Counted from the first letter of the stretch, positions 36,664 through 50,684 are shown. The stretch is 64,000 bases of DNA from Neocallimastix lanati (nom. inval.) (GCA_016946835.1 JACVTC010000068.1:41001-105000); one strand, 5' to 3'. The notes: generated from the letters alone by a model not told the origin. Numbers and translations: made by a program.

Positions 36664-37821
36664 CCATGTTTTTTTTTTTTTTTTTTTTTTTGTCCTACAC
36701 ATCTTTTATTAATATAACTGGGTAAAAAAAAAATAATATAAATATATATAAAATATTAAAAAAAATGTTATAATAGAAATAATAATAAATTATTCGATAC
36801 TTTCTGTTTATTGTTTATTTATTTATATATATATAATTATTTATCATTGATATAGAGCACTCAATACTTAATTTATTTATATATAAAAAAATAATTTTTT
36901 ATTGTTTATTTATTTATATATAAATAAATTAATTACATATGTATAAATAAACAGTAAATATTTATATAATTCTAAATTTATTTAAAAGTAAATGAATAAA
37001 TACTATATTAATAATATTATATTATGATTATAAACAATGTTCATTATAAAAATATTATATTATTATATTATTATTTTATTTTTATAATAAATAAAAAATA
37101 ATGTAATGTCTTAAAAATTATTTATATAATTATATCTTTTAAATATAAATTTTTATACATATGAAAATTTGGATATTTGTTTTTTTTAATAAATAATAAT
37201 GAATAAAAAAATTATTTAAATATTACTAAAATATAATTTATAGTAATAAGAGTAACAATAAGAATAATATTTATTTTTTAAAATAAAAACATTAAATTTT
37301 TAATAAAATTGACTTGAAATTAATTAAAGAAAGTATATTAAAAGGATAATTAAAAATAATTAGATAAAGTATATTAAAGGATAATTAAAATTAATTGTAT
37401 GTCATTTTACCTTAGATCCAAATAATTATTAAGGGATGGTTATTAAACAATATTAAATAATAGTAATAATAATAGTAATAATATAATATAAAAAAAAATA
37501 TTCTTATTATTAAAAATAAAATACTTAATATAATAATGATCAATATTAATTATATATACAATAATAAACAGTTACTAATCATAATAATGATAATAATAAT
37601 AATAATAAAAGGATGATTACTTTTAATATAATCTATATTGGAAACAAATTTAAAAAAAAAAAAAAAGTTAATTCTTAAATAATAATATCTAAGAAAAAAA
37701 AAGTTACTATTTAATAGTAATAATATTTAAGAAAAACTCATACTTTAAATATTATTTCTAAATATTATTACTATTAAAATTTTTCTTGATATAATAAATT
37801 AAAATTGAAGGATATTAGAAA

Positions 37822-37857
<36 letters not shown>

Positions 37858-39027
37858 GATTTTTTATATGCAAAAAATAAATTTAAAATTTTTATTATTG
37901 ATGCCAATAAATAAAATAACTATAACTGATTATTTGATGAATAATTTTTTTTTTTTATTTTTATTGATGTTAATGGTAATTTTTACTTTCTTGATAATTA
38001 AATTTATTATATATAATAATATTAAAACAATACATTAATAATGATCATTTTTTATTCATCATAAACTTATTATAAATAAGACATTAATTATTGTTTGTAT
38101 TAATAATATTAAATGTAGTAATATCATTTTTAGTATTATTAATATTATCATTTTATTTATATAATTATATATTTTTATCATATATTTATTATTATTATTA
38201 TTATTATTTTTATATTATTATATTATTATTATTACTATTATTATATTTATTATTATTACTATTATATTTATTATTTATTATTTATTATTTATTATATATT
38301 ATATATTTATTATAACAAATTAGTAATTTATATTAGTAATATATTATTTGTATATTAATAATATATTAAAATAAAATATTTTAATAAATAAATTTTATTA
38401 TTTTATTTTATTAAGTTTTATAACATTCATTTTTCAAATTAATCATTTTTAAAATAGTATTTAATATTTAAATAATATCTAATTTTCAAGAGTTAAGTTT
38501 GTAATATTCACTAATTTATAATTCATTGTATATTATTAATTATTAATTGTTATAATTATTCGTGATTTATGTAAATAAATAATTTAATTTTTATAAATAT
38601 TATTATAAATGGAACAATTATATATATTTATAACTTTCAAGTGATAAAAATAGTAATTTATATAAATGAAATTTATTATAAAATTATTAATATATGAATG
38701 TCAATCAGATAAATTTTTATTATATATAATTATAAAATATGAAAATTATTCCTATAATAATATATATATGAATGTTTAATAAATATATTATTCTATATCT
38801 ATTTATTATTATTTATTATTACTACTATTCATTTTCTATTTATAATTAATGATACTTCTAATTTGTTATGGACTATTTTCAAAGAAGATTCTACATATAA
38901 TATTAACTAATATGTTACATATTTACATAAAAATTTTAAAAAAAAAGATAAAATAATGTTAATTAAAATAAAAAAGGGGAAAATAAACATGGTTTAAATT
39001 TAATAAAAATAAAAAAATAAATAAAAA
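35583..39027. other. Gene-free AT-rich region with tandem and simple repeats
   Basis: It includes three ~54-bp tandem units at about 35735-35889 (TATTGAAATTTGTTTATTTT core), (AAT)n at about 36448-36492 and 36626-36663, and ATT-rich sequence at 38187-38310. Apparent frames at 37805 and 38091 are simple-repeat translations (poly-Ile, poly-Leu/Tyr). No gene or retroelement domain was recognised. Confidence 0.65.
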
Positions 39028-39364
<337 letters not shown>

Positions 39365-39804
39365 TTATTATTATTACTAAATATACTTTGATTTATATTT
39401 GGCTTTTAAAACTTAATTATAATAGTTTTTTAATTTTAATAATATCTTGGTTATTAATCTAATAAATAAGATATTATTAAAATATAAATATTTATTAAAA
39501 TATAAATATAATAAAATTTGGGATTTATTATATATCGTTTAATAAATAAATGAAATAATATGACATATAATAATATCATTAATAAATGAAAAATATTTAC
39601 ATTAATAATAAAATTGTATTAATTAAACTTAATAGTAGAAAAATCATAAAAAAAAAAAAAATACATAATATAGTATTAATATATATTTTAGTATAATATT
39701 AAACTATCATATTAATAAATTATATATTAAAAATATTTATTATTTTACTCATTAAAATGAATTCCAATTATATTTTATTTTATTTTTATTTTTTTTTTTT
39801 TGAT

Positions 39805-40032
39805 GGGGATTAATGAGAAGAGAGGACAAAAGGTTCAGTCTCTCCCTTAAAAGTATCAGACTCTTATTGGATTCTTTGCCATACTTCTTCGGTTTCTATA
39901 CGGATGGCTAATATAAAAAAGCATTTCTTAAACACCGTTTTATACGACAAAAAAAAACTTCTCTTTCAGTTATTTCTTAAATCATCATTGAGGGGGGAAC
40001 AGCTACACTAATGCTTTCACAGATCAAGTGTA
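39805..40032. other. G+C-richer island without an open frame
   Basis: The composition is noticeably less AT-rich than the 4 kb on either side, containing GAGAAGAGAGGACAAAAGG, CGGTTTCTATACGGATGGC and GAGGGGGGAACAGC. Stops occur in every frame and no tRNA-like boxes stand out. It could be a transposon fragment, a non-coding RNA or a host element; I cannot tell. Confidence 0.4.
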
Positions 40033-40779
40033 AATTTTTATTTAAATTGATAGTGAATAATTATAACATATAATAAATAAATATATGATGTTATTGGTGT
40101 TAACAACCATTATAAATTAAATATTAAATTATAATATTATTATTAATGTTATTAAGTTTATATTTTTAAAATAATAAGCATGTATATTTTTATAATATCA
40201 TAATTCATTTTTAAAAATAAGTATTTTTTTACATCTATATTTTTTTATAGAAATAAATAAAACATTAAATATAATTACAACTAATTTATAATAATAATAA
40301 AAGTAAAAAAAAAAAAAAACATTTTTACTATACTCTTCTAAAAATTAATTTAAATGCTTTCTAGTGTTATACTTTTTATAATAACTTTTAGGTAAACTTA
40401 GAGGATGATATTTATTATACAAAGCAAAATAATATTTAATTAAGAATAAATAATTAAAAAATTTTTTAGAAATAAATACTTTTTTTTTTTTTTTTTTTTT
40501 TTTTTGAAAATCGTTTATTAAAATTTTTTTAAAAATGAATACTTTTTTTTTTGAAATTATGTAAAATTGAAACTTTTGAAGCATTAATAATGTTTAATGC
40601 CCAAGTAAATTCTTTAAATATATTCAACAATTTTTCCTTTTTTCCTTTTCCTTTTTATTTTTATTTTTATTTTATTAAATTTATTGTTTCTACTTAATTA
40701 TTCTTTCTGTATAATTAAGTTTTATATAAAATAAATTTTTTTTATATCATTGTAGTACAAATATTTTTACTGGAAAAAT
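40033..40779. other. AT-rich spacer
   Basis: Poly-T/A runs near 40304-40318 and 40481-40505. No feature was supported. Confidence 0.5.
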
Positions 40780-41747
40780 TTAGATTTTATATATATACTA
40801 ATGCGTATAGTTATTCAAAACTATTTAAGAAACCAATTCATTTTCTACACAACAAAGAATAGAATATTAAGAAAATAAATTAAATAAATTATTAATTGAT
40901 GAATATAGAAAATTAATTTTTATGACTATTTCTTATATGAATAAAACATTTAATGAATTGAATTGTCTTGCTTAAATAAAGAAGTATCATCTACAAACAA
41001 GATTATTTATCTATATAACTTTCTACTTAGGGATATTATACAATGAAAGGGGTTGGATAGAATGTAGTAAAAATTCAATAAGTAAAAAAAAAACTAATAA
41101 ACCGTTTATAGGAATTGAAAGAATCAAAATCTTTTAAAAAAAAAAATCAAAAACCATATTCAGTTAACTTATATTCTAAAATAGTTGATTTAATAATAAC
41201 AAAAGTTATAATAGGTTGTATAAAAAAAAAGAAAAGAATTCCAAGATGTTATATCTGTCATAAGTTAGGACGCATAGCAAACATTTGCAAGTATGAAAAT
41301 AAAAACAGAAACAAAAAAATAAATATTGTAATAAGCAAAAATATTTTTAATACATTCATAAATAATGCTAGAGATGAAGACTTCAATAACCAAGAGAACC
41401 ATCATTGCTAACAGTGTCTTAGTTAATAATAAACTGAGATACTAAAAAAGTGTAAAAAAAAATATATATATATATATATATTTCCTAGCATTAATTTGGA
41501 ATATTATCTCTCCTGATAGCACGGAACAAGAAAATAACTCTTACAAAAAAAAATAATAATAATAGTATTATTATTATTATAATGAATATTGGATTCTGGA
41601 CTTATTACAATATAATTCATAATAAAAACTATCTTAGTAATATAAAAGAACATAATGTAAAAAAAAAAAGTATGTATTACTTAATGACAAAACTAATGAA
41701 TGTATTTTTTTTAACAAAAAGTTTAAAATATCAAACTTTATGAGGAA
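40780..41747 (+). mobile_element. Ty1/copia gag-protease relic
   Basis: Broken frames read gag-like sequence (LGILYNERGWIECSKNSIS, about 41025-41080). At 41115-41411 there is a zinc-knuckle relic, RCYICHKLGRIANICKYENK, in which the histidine position of CCHC has become Arg. A protease core (WILDSG) is near 41590. Integrase, RT and RNase H are missing. A purine run (GAGGAA) leads to an LTR start at 41748, so a large internal deletion joined gag-protease to the 3' end. Confidence 0.75.
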
Positions 41748-42030
41748 TGTTTGAAATAAAGTTTAATATTACTAAATAATAAAATATAAACTAAATCGTT
41801 AGTTTAAATATATTTTAATATTTGTATTATATAATAATAAATATCTAATTAATATTATTAAAAAATAAGATTAATGTAAGTATAGTATATAATGTGGGGT
41901 GTAATAATAAAAAAATCTAAATAATATAGCACATATAATAAAGAAATTTAAATAATATAACATATATATTATATTTTTTATTAATACCTTATATATAATA
42001 ATAAAAAGATATTTTTTATAAAATAATATT
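41748..42030 (+). repeat. LTR of the copia relic (end uncertain)
   Basis: It begins TGTTTGAAATAAAGTTTAAT, the same start as at 3687 and 12245. The end could not be fixed. Confidence 0.55.
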
Positions 42031-43519
42031 AATATTGAATTAAATGAAGGAATTAGTAAAGAATAAAATTGAAATTAACAAATATCGTTACAAATTAAAA
42101 GAAATTAAAAAAAAAATATTATTTATATTTCATTGAATGCTATTATATTATACACCATTTAGGAGATTTTTTAAATATCAAAAAAAATTATTATGCCGTT
42201 TAGGAGATTTAATATACATAATACTATCGTGAGTGAAAATTCAGAAAACTCCATATAATTATAATCTTATTGTAATAATTTTTTTTTTTTTTTTTTTTTA
42301 TCATTTTTAAGGAATTTGCCATGATTTAATTAAAAATTGGCAAATCATTTTTGGAGATAGTATAAATTAAATTTTATGTAAAAAAAAAAATTTTTTTTTT
42401 ATTTAATTATTATGTTTATTTTATTTTATTAAAAAAAATTTAATTTTTTTTAAATAAATTAAATTTAATTTTTAAATATATTAAATTTAATATATATTTA
42501 ATATATTTTACCATCAATTATATAATATTTATTTTTATTTTTAAAGAGAATATAAATAATTTATATGTTATTTAAGGCAATTTAATATAATTATAACTAA
42601 TGAAAATTTCATTCAATGTTAATCATTTTGTACACCATTTAGGAAATTTTGTATAATATTAAAATATTTCCTTTTTTTTTTATGTGTATATAATATTATT
42701 TTAAATATAGAATAATTAAGTTTTAATATATTAGATTTACTCCTTCACATAAAGTGAAATAAAGATGCAACATAATGTTTCATCCGTCGTCACATTAAAA
42801 TAATATTAAAATATTTTAATTATTATATGTGAAATGTATGATATTGATTTTATAATTGATATTCAGAGAATGATTTATTAGTCACTAACTGATTGCAATT
42901 AACTACATTACAACTTTCACAACTTATATATATAAAATTCTTTGTAATTGTACGGTTAAGTTTTTTTTTTTTTTTTTTTATTGATATTTATTGTTAATAT
43001 TTATAATATTAAATAAATATTACTAGTTGTTATTAATTAAAAAAAGTTTTGAAATTACATAATGCATTTCTGAAATAAAAAAAAAAAAGCTTTTGAAATA
43101 AAATATTATTAATATTATATATATTAGGAATAGGTTCAAAATATATATTGTTATTAAACCTAGTTATTTATTAAATTATTAATAATAATATTAATATATT
43201 GTAATAATTAAAGTTTATACAATAATAATTAATAAAATGCATAGAAATTATATTTTAAAAATTATATTAAGATAAATAAAATAATAAACAATAAATAATT
43301 TATTATTTTAAAAAAAAAAAAAAATTAAATCATTTTTGCGGATGATACACAATATTACATAGATGATAATAAAATTTCCGAAAGGAACTCCTTTGATTTC
43401 AGGAGAAAAAAAAATCCTCAAACTCACAGGATTTACGTGTAACGCTACGAAAGCACCTAAATTTTTATTTTGTTGGTTCATAGAAGCATAATAGTTTTAT
43501 TAATTATGAAGTAAACATA
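42031..43519. other. AT-rich region with a recurring 20-base motif and one G+C-richer patch
   Basis: A motif close to ACACCATTTAGGAGATTTT appears at about 42154, in altered form at about 42193, and again at about 42632. At 43335-43470 base composition rises (TTTGCGGATGATACACAATA, ACGTGTAACGCTACGAAAGC) without an open frame. No gene is supported. Confidence 0.5.
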
Positions 43520-44216
43520 AAAAGTATTAAAACCATATCTACTTTATAGATATTAAATAATTTATTAATAAATAATAAAAAAAATAAAGATAATTAATAT
43601 GGTTATTCAGTAAATTTTTTATCAAACATAGAGAAAAACAATATATTAAATTCAATTTTTTGTTGAGTTAGGTGTAGTAGAGAATGACTATTAATTTCAA
43701 GTATTTAATAAATTAAAATAATTAATAATAGAAATTCTTCATATTTAATATATCAATTTTTCTCGGTTTCTAAGGATTTTATTTTATTTTTTAAGTTTAA
43801 AAAATAATTCAAGGAAATTTATTAATAACTGATAAAGTAATCTTTAAGTAATCAACTTTTTTATGAAATTTTTTGAATCTAAATAATTTTTTTTTTATTC
43901 TTCAGTATTATAATATTAAGCTTATTACAAGCTAAATAAAACCCATCTAAAAGGAAGTATAAAAATATATAAATATATTTATTTAATTATTTTTATTTTT
44001 ATAATTTTATATTGATTTTATATAAACTATTCATTATTATATATATATATTTATATTTTTTTTTCATTGAAAATAAAAATTAAGTGTAAACTCCATAATA
44101 CTAAAAAAAAAAAAAAAAAAATGTTTATATATATATATACAGTATTCTTATGCAACTAGTATAAATTAAACAATTTTAAAGTAGTATACAATAAATTTTA
44201 TAAAAATATAAAATAT

Positions 44217-44255
<39 letters not shown>

Positions 44256-44614
44256 CTAATAAAATCCTTTTATTACTTTAATCTTGTTAATATATAAAAA
44301 ACAAAATAAAAAAAATTAAAAAGTTTTATTCCCATTTAAATATAATAATTTATCTATGAATTAAAATAAATATTTTATTTATTAAAGATTAAATATATAT
44401 ATATGAATCGATATATTTTAATTTTATTTAATTTTTCTTTAAATTAATTTTTGTCTTTATGAAGAAAAAAAAATATATATATATATATTAATTATTAAAA
44501 TCATTTTAAATAGTATTATAATTGTATTTTTTAAATAAAAAATAAATGAAATAATATAGATATAAATATTATTATTATTTATTTTTTTTAAAAAAAAAAT
44601 AATTCTATATATAG

Positions 44615-44664
<50 letters not shown>

Positions 44665-44700
44665 CATTTTTTTATTATATTTTTTATTGGGATGATAAAT

Positions 44701-46188
44701 TTAATAATCTGTAGTGGTAGAAGTATCATAAAAATTTGTGAAGTCTTCTCTATTTGCTACACTACTGGTATTTATTGATATATCAATATTATATTTTACT
44801 TTATTAACATTAATTGTTTTTTTTGACCAATTTTTATCACACACTTCCATATTAATTCCAAGGTAAAAAATAAAAGCATAATTAGAAACTGAAAATATAA
44901 CAATAATAGTACTTTTTAATATAAATATATATATATAATTATTGATTTCAAAAATATATATAATTAATAAAAGAATGAGAGAAAATGAAAATATGAAAAT
45001 TATAGTAAATAAAATATTAAGTTCATATTTAATTTCATTGCTTTTCCATTCCACTATCATTATACATAAGCAACCAATAATAATTAATAATTTGTATAAT
45101 AATAAGGTCCACAGTATTATATTTCCTAATACACTAAACGAACATACTTGATAATTTTGACCATCCGGAATTATTTTATCGATGACTTTAAAAGGTGAAA
45201 TGATGGTTAGTAAATTAAAAAGAATATCAAACATACTAAAAAACAATAAGAAATAATATCGATTAGAGGAAATCCATTCGAAAAGTTTAATTTCTTTGGG
45301 ATAATCAATAATTAATTTATATAGTATTGGAACTACAGTTAAAGTAAACGATCCACTCATAATAAATTGTATAAAATGACATTTTAAAACTGTTACTGTT
45401 CCCATCTCCAAAAAGCAAACTGATAGAAACGAAACTGATCCCACCATGCTCATTATCCAAAAATCAATTGGTATAAATATAAAATAATCCAAAAAACCTT
45501 TATATAATAGGAAAAAAAATGATACAATAATACATGCCAATATTAAAAATATTGAAATAGCTGTAAATAAACCTACAATATTTTCACTTGTTCCTATTGA
45601 AATTGAATGAATTTTAGTTATATCAATAATATTTCTTATGGAATCATGCAATGAATCATTTTTAAACAAATATCTACTAAAATAATTTAAATATTTATTA
45701 GAATAATTCTCATAATCAATCATTGATGTAGGTCTAAATACAGGTTGAATATTTTTATATATTTCACAATCAATTTTTTGACAAACTTCTTCCTCCCCAT
45801 ATAAACTTGTTATAGGAGATAGTACTGACTTTTTCATTATAATTGTCCTTTGCATACTTTTTGAACATAAATAAGACAAAACAGAATTTAATTTATTTTT
45901 TTTTTCCTCTTTTATATATTTAATTACTCCAATATTATATCCAATAATTGTAGCTCCTGAAATTCCTTCCTGAACTCCAGGCAATATTGTTTTTTTATAA
46001 ATAGAATTAGTCTTTCTTGTATTTACAAATTTAATAAATAAAGAATTTTCTTCATCTAAACAATTCATTGCAAAATTAGCTTTCATTTGAAATATTTCAT
46101 CTGCATTTATTATACATAAAATAAAATAATATAAGTATATATATATTTTAATGTTAATATAAAAAATAACAAAAAAAAAATAAAAAAA

Positions 46189-46219
<31 letters not shown>

Positions 46220-46524
46220 GTAATATAAAAAAACAAATAATAAAAAAAAAATAAATAAAATAAAATAGAAAATAAATAAATTAATAAATAATAATTATTT
46301 AATAAATATATATATTTATACCTGATGATAGATCATCTTTTATTTTTTTTATCATTTTGAATGCATTTTCAGTTGATAAACTATTCAAATCAGGAAATGT
46401 TGAATTTACAAATTCTCTATAAGAATATATCAGTTCATACAAAGAGCTAAATCCATTTTCTTCAGCTAATTGATTAAATTTTAATTTTTCAGATTTTATT
46501 TATTTTAAAAGATATCATATAATA

Positions 46525-46618
<94 letters not shown>

Positions 46619-47447
46619 ATTATTATTATTATTATTATTATGATTTCTATTGTTATTATATTTAGTTAAAATAAAAAAAGATATAAGCATAATAAATAAA
46701 TTAAACATACCAGGAAAAAAACCATTATATATAATTATGTTATTATTATTTTTTTTTTCTTTCTCCATAATATATTTCCCAGTATCATATAATTCATTCC
46801 ATGTTTTCGGTACTTTTTGATTATATTTATTTAATAAAGGTTCATTGTAATATAAAACAAAAAAATCTAAAAATACAGGCTTTCAATTATTATATATAAA
46901 TATTTTTTTTTTAAAAAAAATATTAATTACAGGATTAAACAAAAAAAAATAATAATAATAATAATAATTATTATTTAATTCAATTTACAAGTCCAACTAG
47001 TTTATTTTTATAATAACCTGTTGAATTAATGAATTTCGGATTATATTCTTTAATTTCTTCTGGTATTATATTTTTTAAATCCAATAAATTAGAACCGAAT
47101 CTTGAAGAGTAAATTAAATCGTAAAAAATAAAATCATATCTCTCATAATCCTTTTGTAAAATAAAATCCAATGTTGATCTATAATCTTTTATTTCATTTG
47201 AAGAATTATAAATTGTCAAAAGATTTAAATGTATGTCTATATCTAAATTATTTTGTCTTGAATACTTATTAAATCCATTAATTAATATTGAATAAACCTC
47301 TGTCCCTTCTGAATATGAAAATGCTAAGGCATTAAAGGTAATGGTTTTTACAACATCTATTTTAAATTACAAAATAATTAATAAAGCAAATAATATTTTT
47401 TTTTATTAAAATTATAAATAAAATAAAATAAAATAAAATAAAATAAA

Positions 47448-47487
<40 letters not shown>

Positions 47488-47618
47488 TATAATTAGAACA
47501 ATAATATTAAATAAAAAATTAAAATATATATATAACAATTAGAATAATATATACATATATATAAATTATATAGTAAAATTAATAGCCATATATTATATTT
47601 TTTGCTTATTTTGAACAT
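44701..47618 (-). CDS. Receptor D: solute-binding domain plus class C 7TM receptor (714 aa, 5 exons)
   Basis: Exons (minus) are 47618-47555, 47356-46989, 46879-46711, 46465-46322 and 46100-44701, phases 1,0,1,1 as in A and C; exons 3 and 4 have the same lengths as in A. Signal peptide: MFKISKKYNIWLLILLYNLY. The binding domain includes YDFIFYDLIYSSRFGSNL, VFLDFFVLYYNEPLLNKYNQ and PKTWNEL, very like bacterial sugar-binding proteins. The cysteine pair is EVCQKIDC (355/360). Seven helices begin near 423; the class C cysteines are 489 (LKCHF) and 568 (YQVCSFS). The tail is short. Intron 3 holds a long (AAT)n tract on the coding strand. The exon-1 donor is the least certain splice site, because two GT positions keep the frame. 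Confidence 0.87.
46523..46642. repeat. (ATT)n microsatellite inside intron 3 of receptor D
   Basis: Almost pure ATT units on the plus strand from 46523 to about 46617, with a few more to 46642. In gene E the same intron has a much shorter tract (about 58007-58043). Read as coding it gives a false poly-Asn protein. Confidence 0.9.
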
Positions 47619-47665
47619 TTTTACATTTATGTATTTCGCTTTATTATTATTTTTAAAATAATAAA

Positions 47666-47697
<32 letters not shown>

Positions 47698-48440
47698 ATC
47701 CTTTTCTTTCCTTTAAATATAAAAAAAAAGTAAAAAAAAAAAAAAAAAAAAAACTTACCTTTCCTATAAATAAAAATAAAAAAAAAATTATCTTTCCTAT
47801 ATATATAAAAATACATATATTATTAACTTTTTTTCATATTTAATATTTTTTTCTTTAAAAAAAAAAAAAAAAAAACATTCCTTTTATTAAGAATAAAGTT
47901 TAACTAAATAAAAACAAAATAATAAAAATATTTAATTTTAATTTAATAAATTCTCAGAATTATAGTAAATTGGTAACTTACTTATAATGTACATAATATT
48001 ATATATAATATATAAAGTTAGAATATAAAACTTGTAATTAAAGTATTATAAATAAATAGTCATCACTAATAAATAATAAAAATAAAATAAAATAAAATAA
48101 AATAAAATTAAAGATTAAAATATCAAAATTAAAGTATCAAAAGACGAAGATTCTCAATGAATCAAAAGTTAATAATATATTAATTATATAATATTAAATA
48201 ATAAATAATTAATTTATATATTTATATATAACAAAATGGTTGACCAAACTGAGAGTGTCGCAACTAATATTTATTAATTAAAAAAAAATTATAAGTTTCA
48301 GTCAACAAGAAATGGATTAATTTTTATTAATGAATGGAGTTGATAATTACATTTAAGAAAAAATAAAATAAAATATATATAGATAAAAGCAAAATAAAAA
48401 AGTAAGATATTTTCTAAACCTAAAAAAGTTAAAAAAAAAA
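47619..48440. other. 5' flank of receptor D
   Basis: AT-rich with long A runs (47736-47752 and 47858-47874). It is nearly collinear with 58988-59770 upstream of gene E, so any shared promoter signals should lie here, but none can be named from sequence alone. Confidence 0.5.
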
Positions 48441-49103
48441 AAAAGGAAATTTTACATTACGATGAAAGTGTTACGAAAGATACGGTAAAAGCTGATATTA
48501 AAGCCAAATATTATCTTAATAATAATATATCAGATGATATAAAAGTTAAAATAAATTTTTAGTCATTAAGTACTTTTCAAATCTTTTCAAATAATGAACT
48601 TTATCAAAAACATGAACACTAAAATTTACGAAAGAAGAATATCGGAGTTCAAGGACAAGATGGAAGACATGAAATATCCTTGAGATGAAGATATATATTT
48701 ATATCTGAGATGGAAATGATATTTGAGGAATTGAGAGATTTAAAAATATAAAATCTCCGATAAGAAAAAAGAAATGCAATTATCTGTATGCTGCGTTTCC
48801 AAACGATTTAATTATAGATTCAAATATGATCAGTTACCATGGGTTTTTTTTTTTGCTATATATATTAGTGAGAACGAAATGATCAATCCCAAATCAAAAC
48901 ATATCGATATAAGATGTCATTACACAAGTGAATTAATTAAACAAAATCTTGCTAATGGTTTAACAAATTATTAAAATACAATCTATTTAGAAAATCAATA
49001 ATGTATAAATTTTAAAAAAAAGATGTATAATAATTAAATGAATATTAAAAATAAATAAATAACTTTGATTTAAAATTTTAATAAGTAAAAACTTTAGGAG
49101 GAG
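48441..49103 (+). mobile_element. Copia relic with internal deletion, 5' of receptor D
   Basis: It starts with a gag remnant (about 48450-48760), then jumps near 48860 to the RNase H C-terminus (ISENEMINPKSKHIDIRCHY). Its paralog at 59770-60990 has about 540 more bases of RT/RNase H at that point, so this copy suffered an internal deletion after or during duplication. It ends at a purine tract (AGGAGGAG) followed by LTR sequence at 49104. Confidence 0.82.
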
Positions 49104-49800
49104 TGTAAAGAATTATTGAAATTATAACTGAATTGAAATCTCAATTTCAGTTATTTACATTTCAATAGTTAAAAATATTATTTTTTTAATTATAAATAAT
49201 ATATATATTTAAATAATTAATAATTAATAATTATTTAATATTTAAAGAATTATCTTAGGCTTAATAGTACTAAGAATATTGATAAATAAGATTAATATTA
49301 ACCGTTACATGTATTTATTTATATTATGTTTATATATGTGTTTACATTTTAACTACTATTTTTAATTATTCAATTTAATCATATAATTAAAAATTAAATA
49401 TTTAGTTATATTAAATTTTTAAACATATCTATATTGTTATTAATATTGTTATTAATATTTATATCACTATATTATTAATATCTTAATAATTAAATACTAT
49501 TATTATGTAACTTACAAAGTATAAAAGAAAGATGTAAAAATCTATATTTTATGTTCTTTGTAAGGTTATAGTGTTTACAATAATTATATACTAATAAATC
49601 AACTTTTATTAAAATAAATAAATATTTTTATAAATCTTTCAAAGAAATTATTGTTTAAATTATTCTTTAAATATTAAGTGCTTAAATAACTCAATTATTT
49701 ATCTTATTTTATTTTAATTATTATTTTATTATTAATTAATTATTGTTGGATTATTAATATATAATTCAACATATTAACCTAGTAACATTATAAATTATAA
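49104..49800 (+). repeat. Probable copia LTR (start at 49104, end uncertain)
   Basis: It begins TGTAAAGAATTATTGAAATT directly after AGGAGGAG. The sibling start at 60991 is TGTAAAGATTAAAG after AAGAGGAG, but the two diverge quickly. The 3' end was not determined. Confidence 0.45.
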
Positions 49801-49884
49801 AACTACTTTCTATCTTAATTTTAACAAGAATAAAGTTTATTATATTAAAATTAAATACATTTATTATTATGTTATTACTTTAAG

Positions 49885-50104
49885 AACTCCCTGAGATCTG
49901 GTCAATGATCAAGGCGTATACCCCGGAGATAATAGTCTGGAGTTCGATCTCACCTTACCACCCAAAAATAACCAATTTGACAGCTTAATCCTAAATCGAA
50001 CAAGTCATCGTCTACACTATGATTGTGCTTCTCAGTTTTACGTATACATGCCTGAAGCTGGGTGTTTCCTGCGTATTGTAAATACTCATGCGTGATTAGC
50101 AGAT
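49885..50104 (+). repeat. SINE-like element with tRNA-derived head
   Basis: A-box-like TGGTCAATGATCAAGG at 49899-49914 and B-box-like AGTTCGATCTC at 49941-49951 are spaced as in a tRNA. They are followed by a G+C-rich body (AATCGAACAAGTCATCGTCT, TATACATGCCTGAAGC) of about 140 bp. The same body recurs at 52390-52530 without the tRNA-like head. A tRNA-like head joined to an unrelated repeated body is the hallmark of a SINE. Confidence 0.7.
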
Positions 50105-50118
50105 ATAAAACAAATATG

Positions 50119-50684
50119 TGTAGCAACATATTTGTATATTTAATAATAATTATTAAATATTAAATTTATATCTTCAGTCAATAATAATATTTGAAATAAT
50201 TTCTTATTCATATATTATTCAATATTCATATATATATTATTAATTTTAATATTAAATATATTAAATATATAAAATTAAATAGTTAATTTCTTCTAAATAT
50301 ATATAATAAGAATATATTATTATATATAAAGATTAATATTCCCATTTATTTTAAAGTTTATATTAAAAATACATAATACTTCTATATATTATAATATAAT
50401 AAAATAGATGTAGTTATTTTAATTATAATTAAATATATATATAGTTGATATTATTTATTATATTAATATTTATAATATATTATATTCTTATATATTATTA
50501 TTAAATATATATTATTCAATTATAATTTTTATATGTAAATAATCATAAATATAACCATTCTTGAAATTTTTATTTAATATAGAGAAGTTAACTTGGTTAT
50601 AATTTTAGGGAAAGATATTAATATTAATAAAATAATATAATTATACTATTAAAAATATATAGCACATGAAAGTCCCGCATATCA
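50119..50684 (+). repeat. LTR of a Ty3-type relic
   Basis: It starts TGTAGCAACATATTTG and ends GTCCCGCATATCA. Five bases later TGGTGGAGATATAGAGG (about 50690) is a candidate primer-binding site. Both ends match the inverted fragment at 343-741, and the end matches about 52368-52382. Confidence 0.6.

Larger units (their letters stand above)
43520..49103. repeat. Segmental duplication unit D (3' flank, receptor D, 5' flank, copia relic)
   Basis: The flank at 43520-44700 matches 61396-62397 beyond gene F. The stretch 47619-49103 matches 58988-60990 beyond gene E. Gene, flanks and transposon relic therefore travelled together as one unit of about 5.6 kb. Unit E is cut at its left edge near 56036, and unit F runs off the window. 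Confidence 0.85.

Noticed and set aside
37805-38315. Two hydrophobic small frames
   Set aside because: They are translations of ATA/TTA simple repeats with no homolog among the paralogous regions and no splice context.
40345-40584. A Lys/Phe-rich minus-strand frame
   Set aside because: It is poly-A/T derived low complexity.
43360-43410. Possible LINE reverse transcriptase (IIFADDTQYY)
   Set aside because: Only one short motif; flanking sequence does not extend the match.
46505-46768. Apparent 87-aa poly-Asn protein on the minus strand
   Set aside because: It is exon 3 of receptor D read on through intron 3, whose (AAT)n microsatellite gives the Asn run. A GTATGT donor after the FFPG codons and the collinear gene E support the intron.
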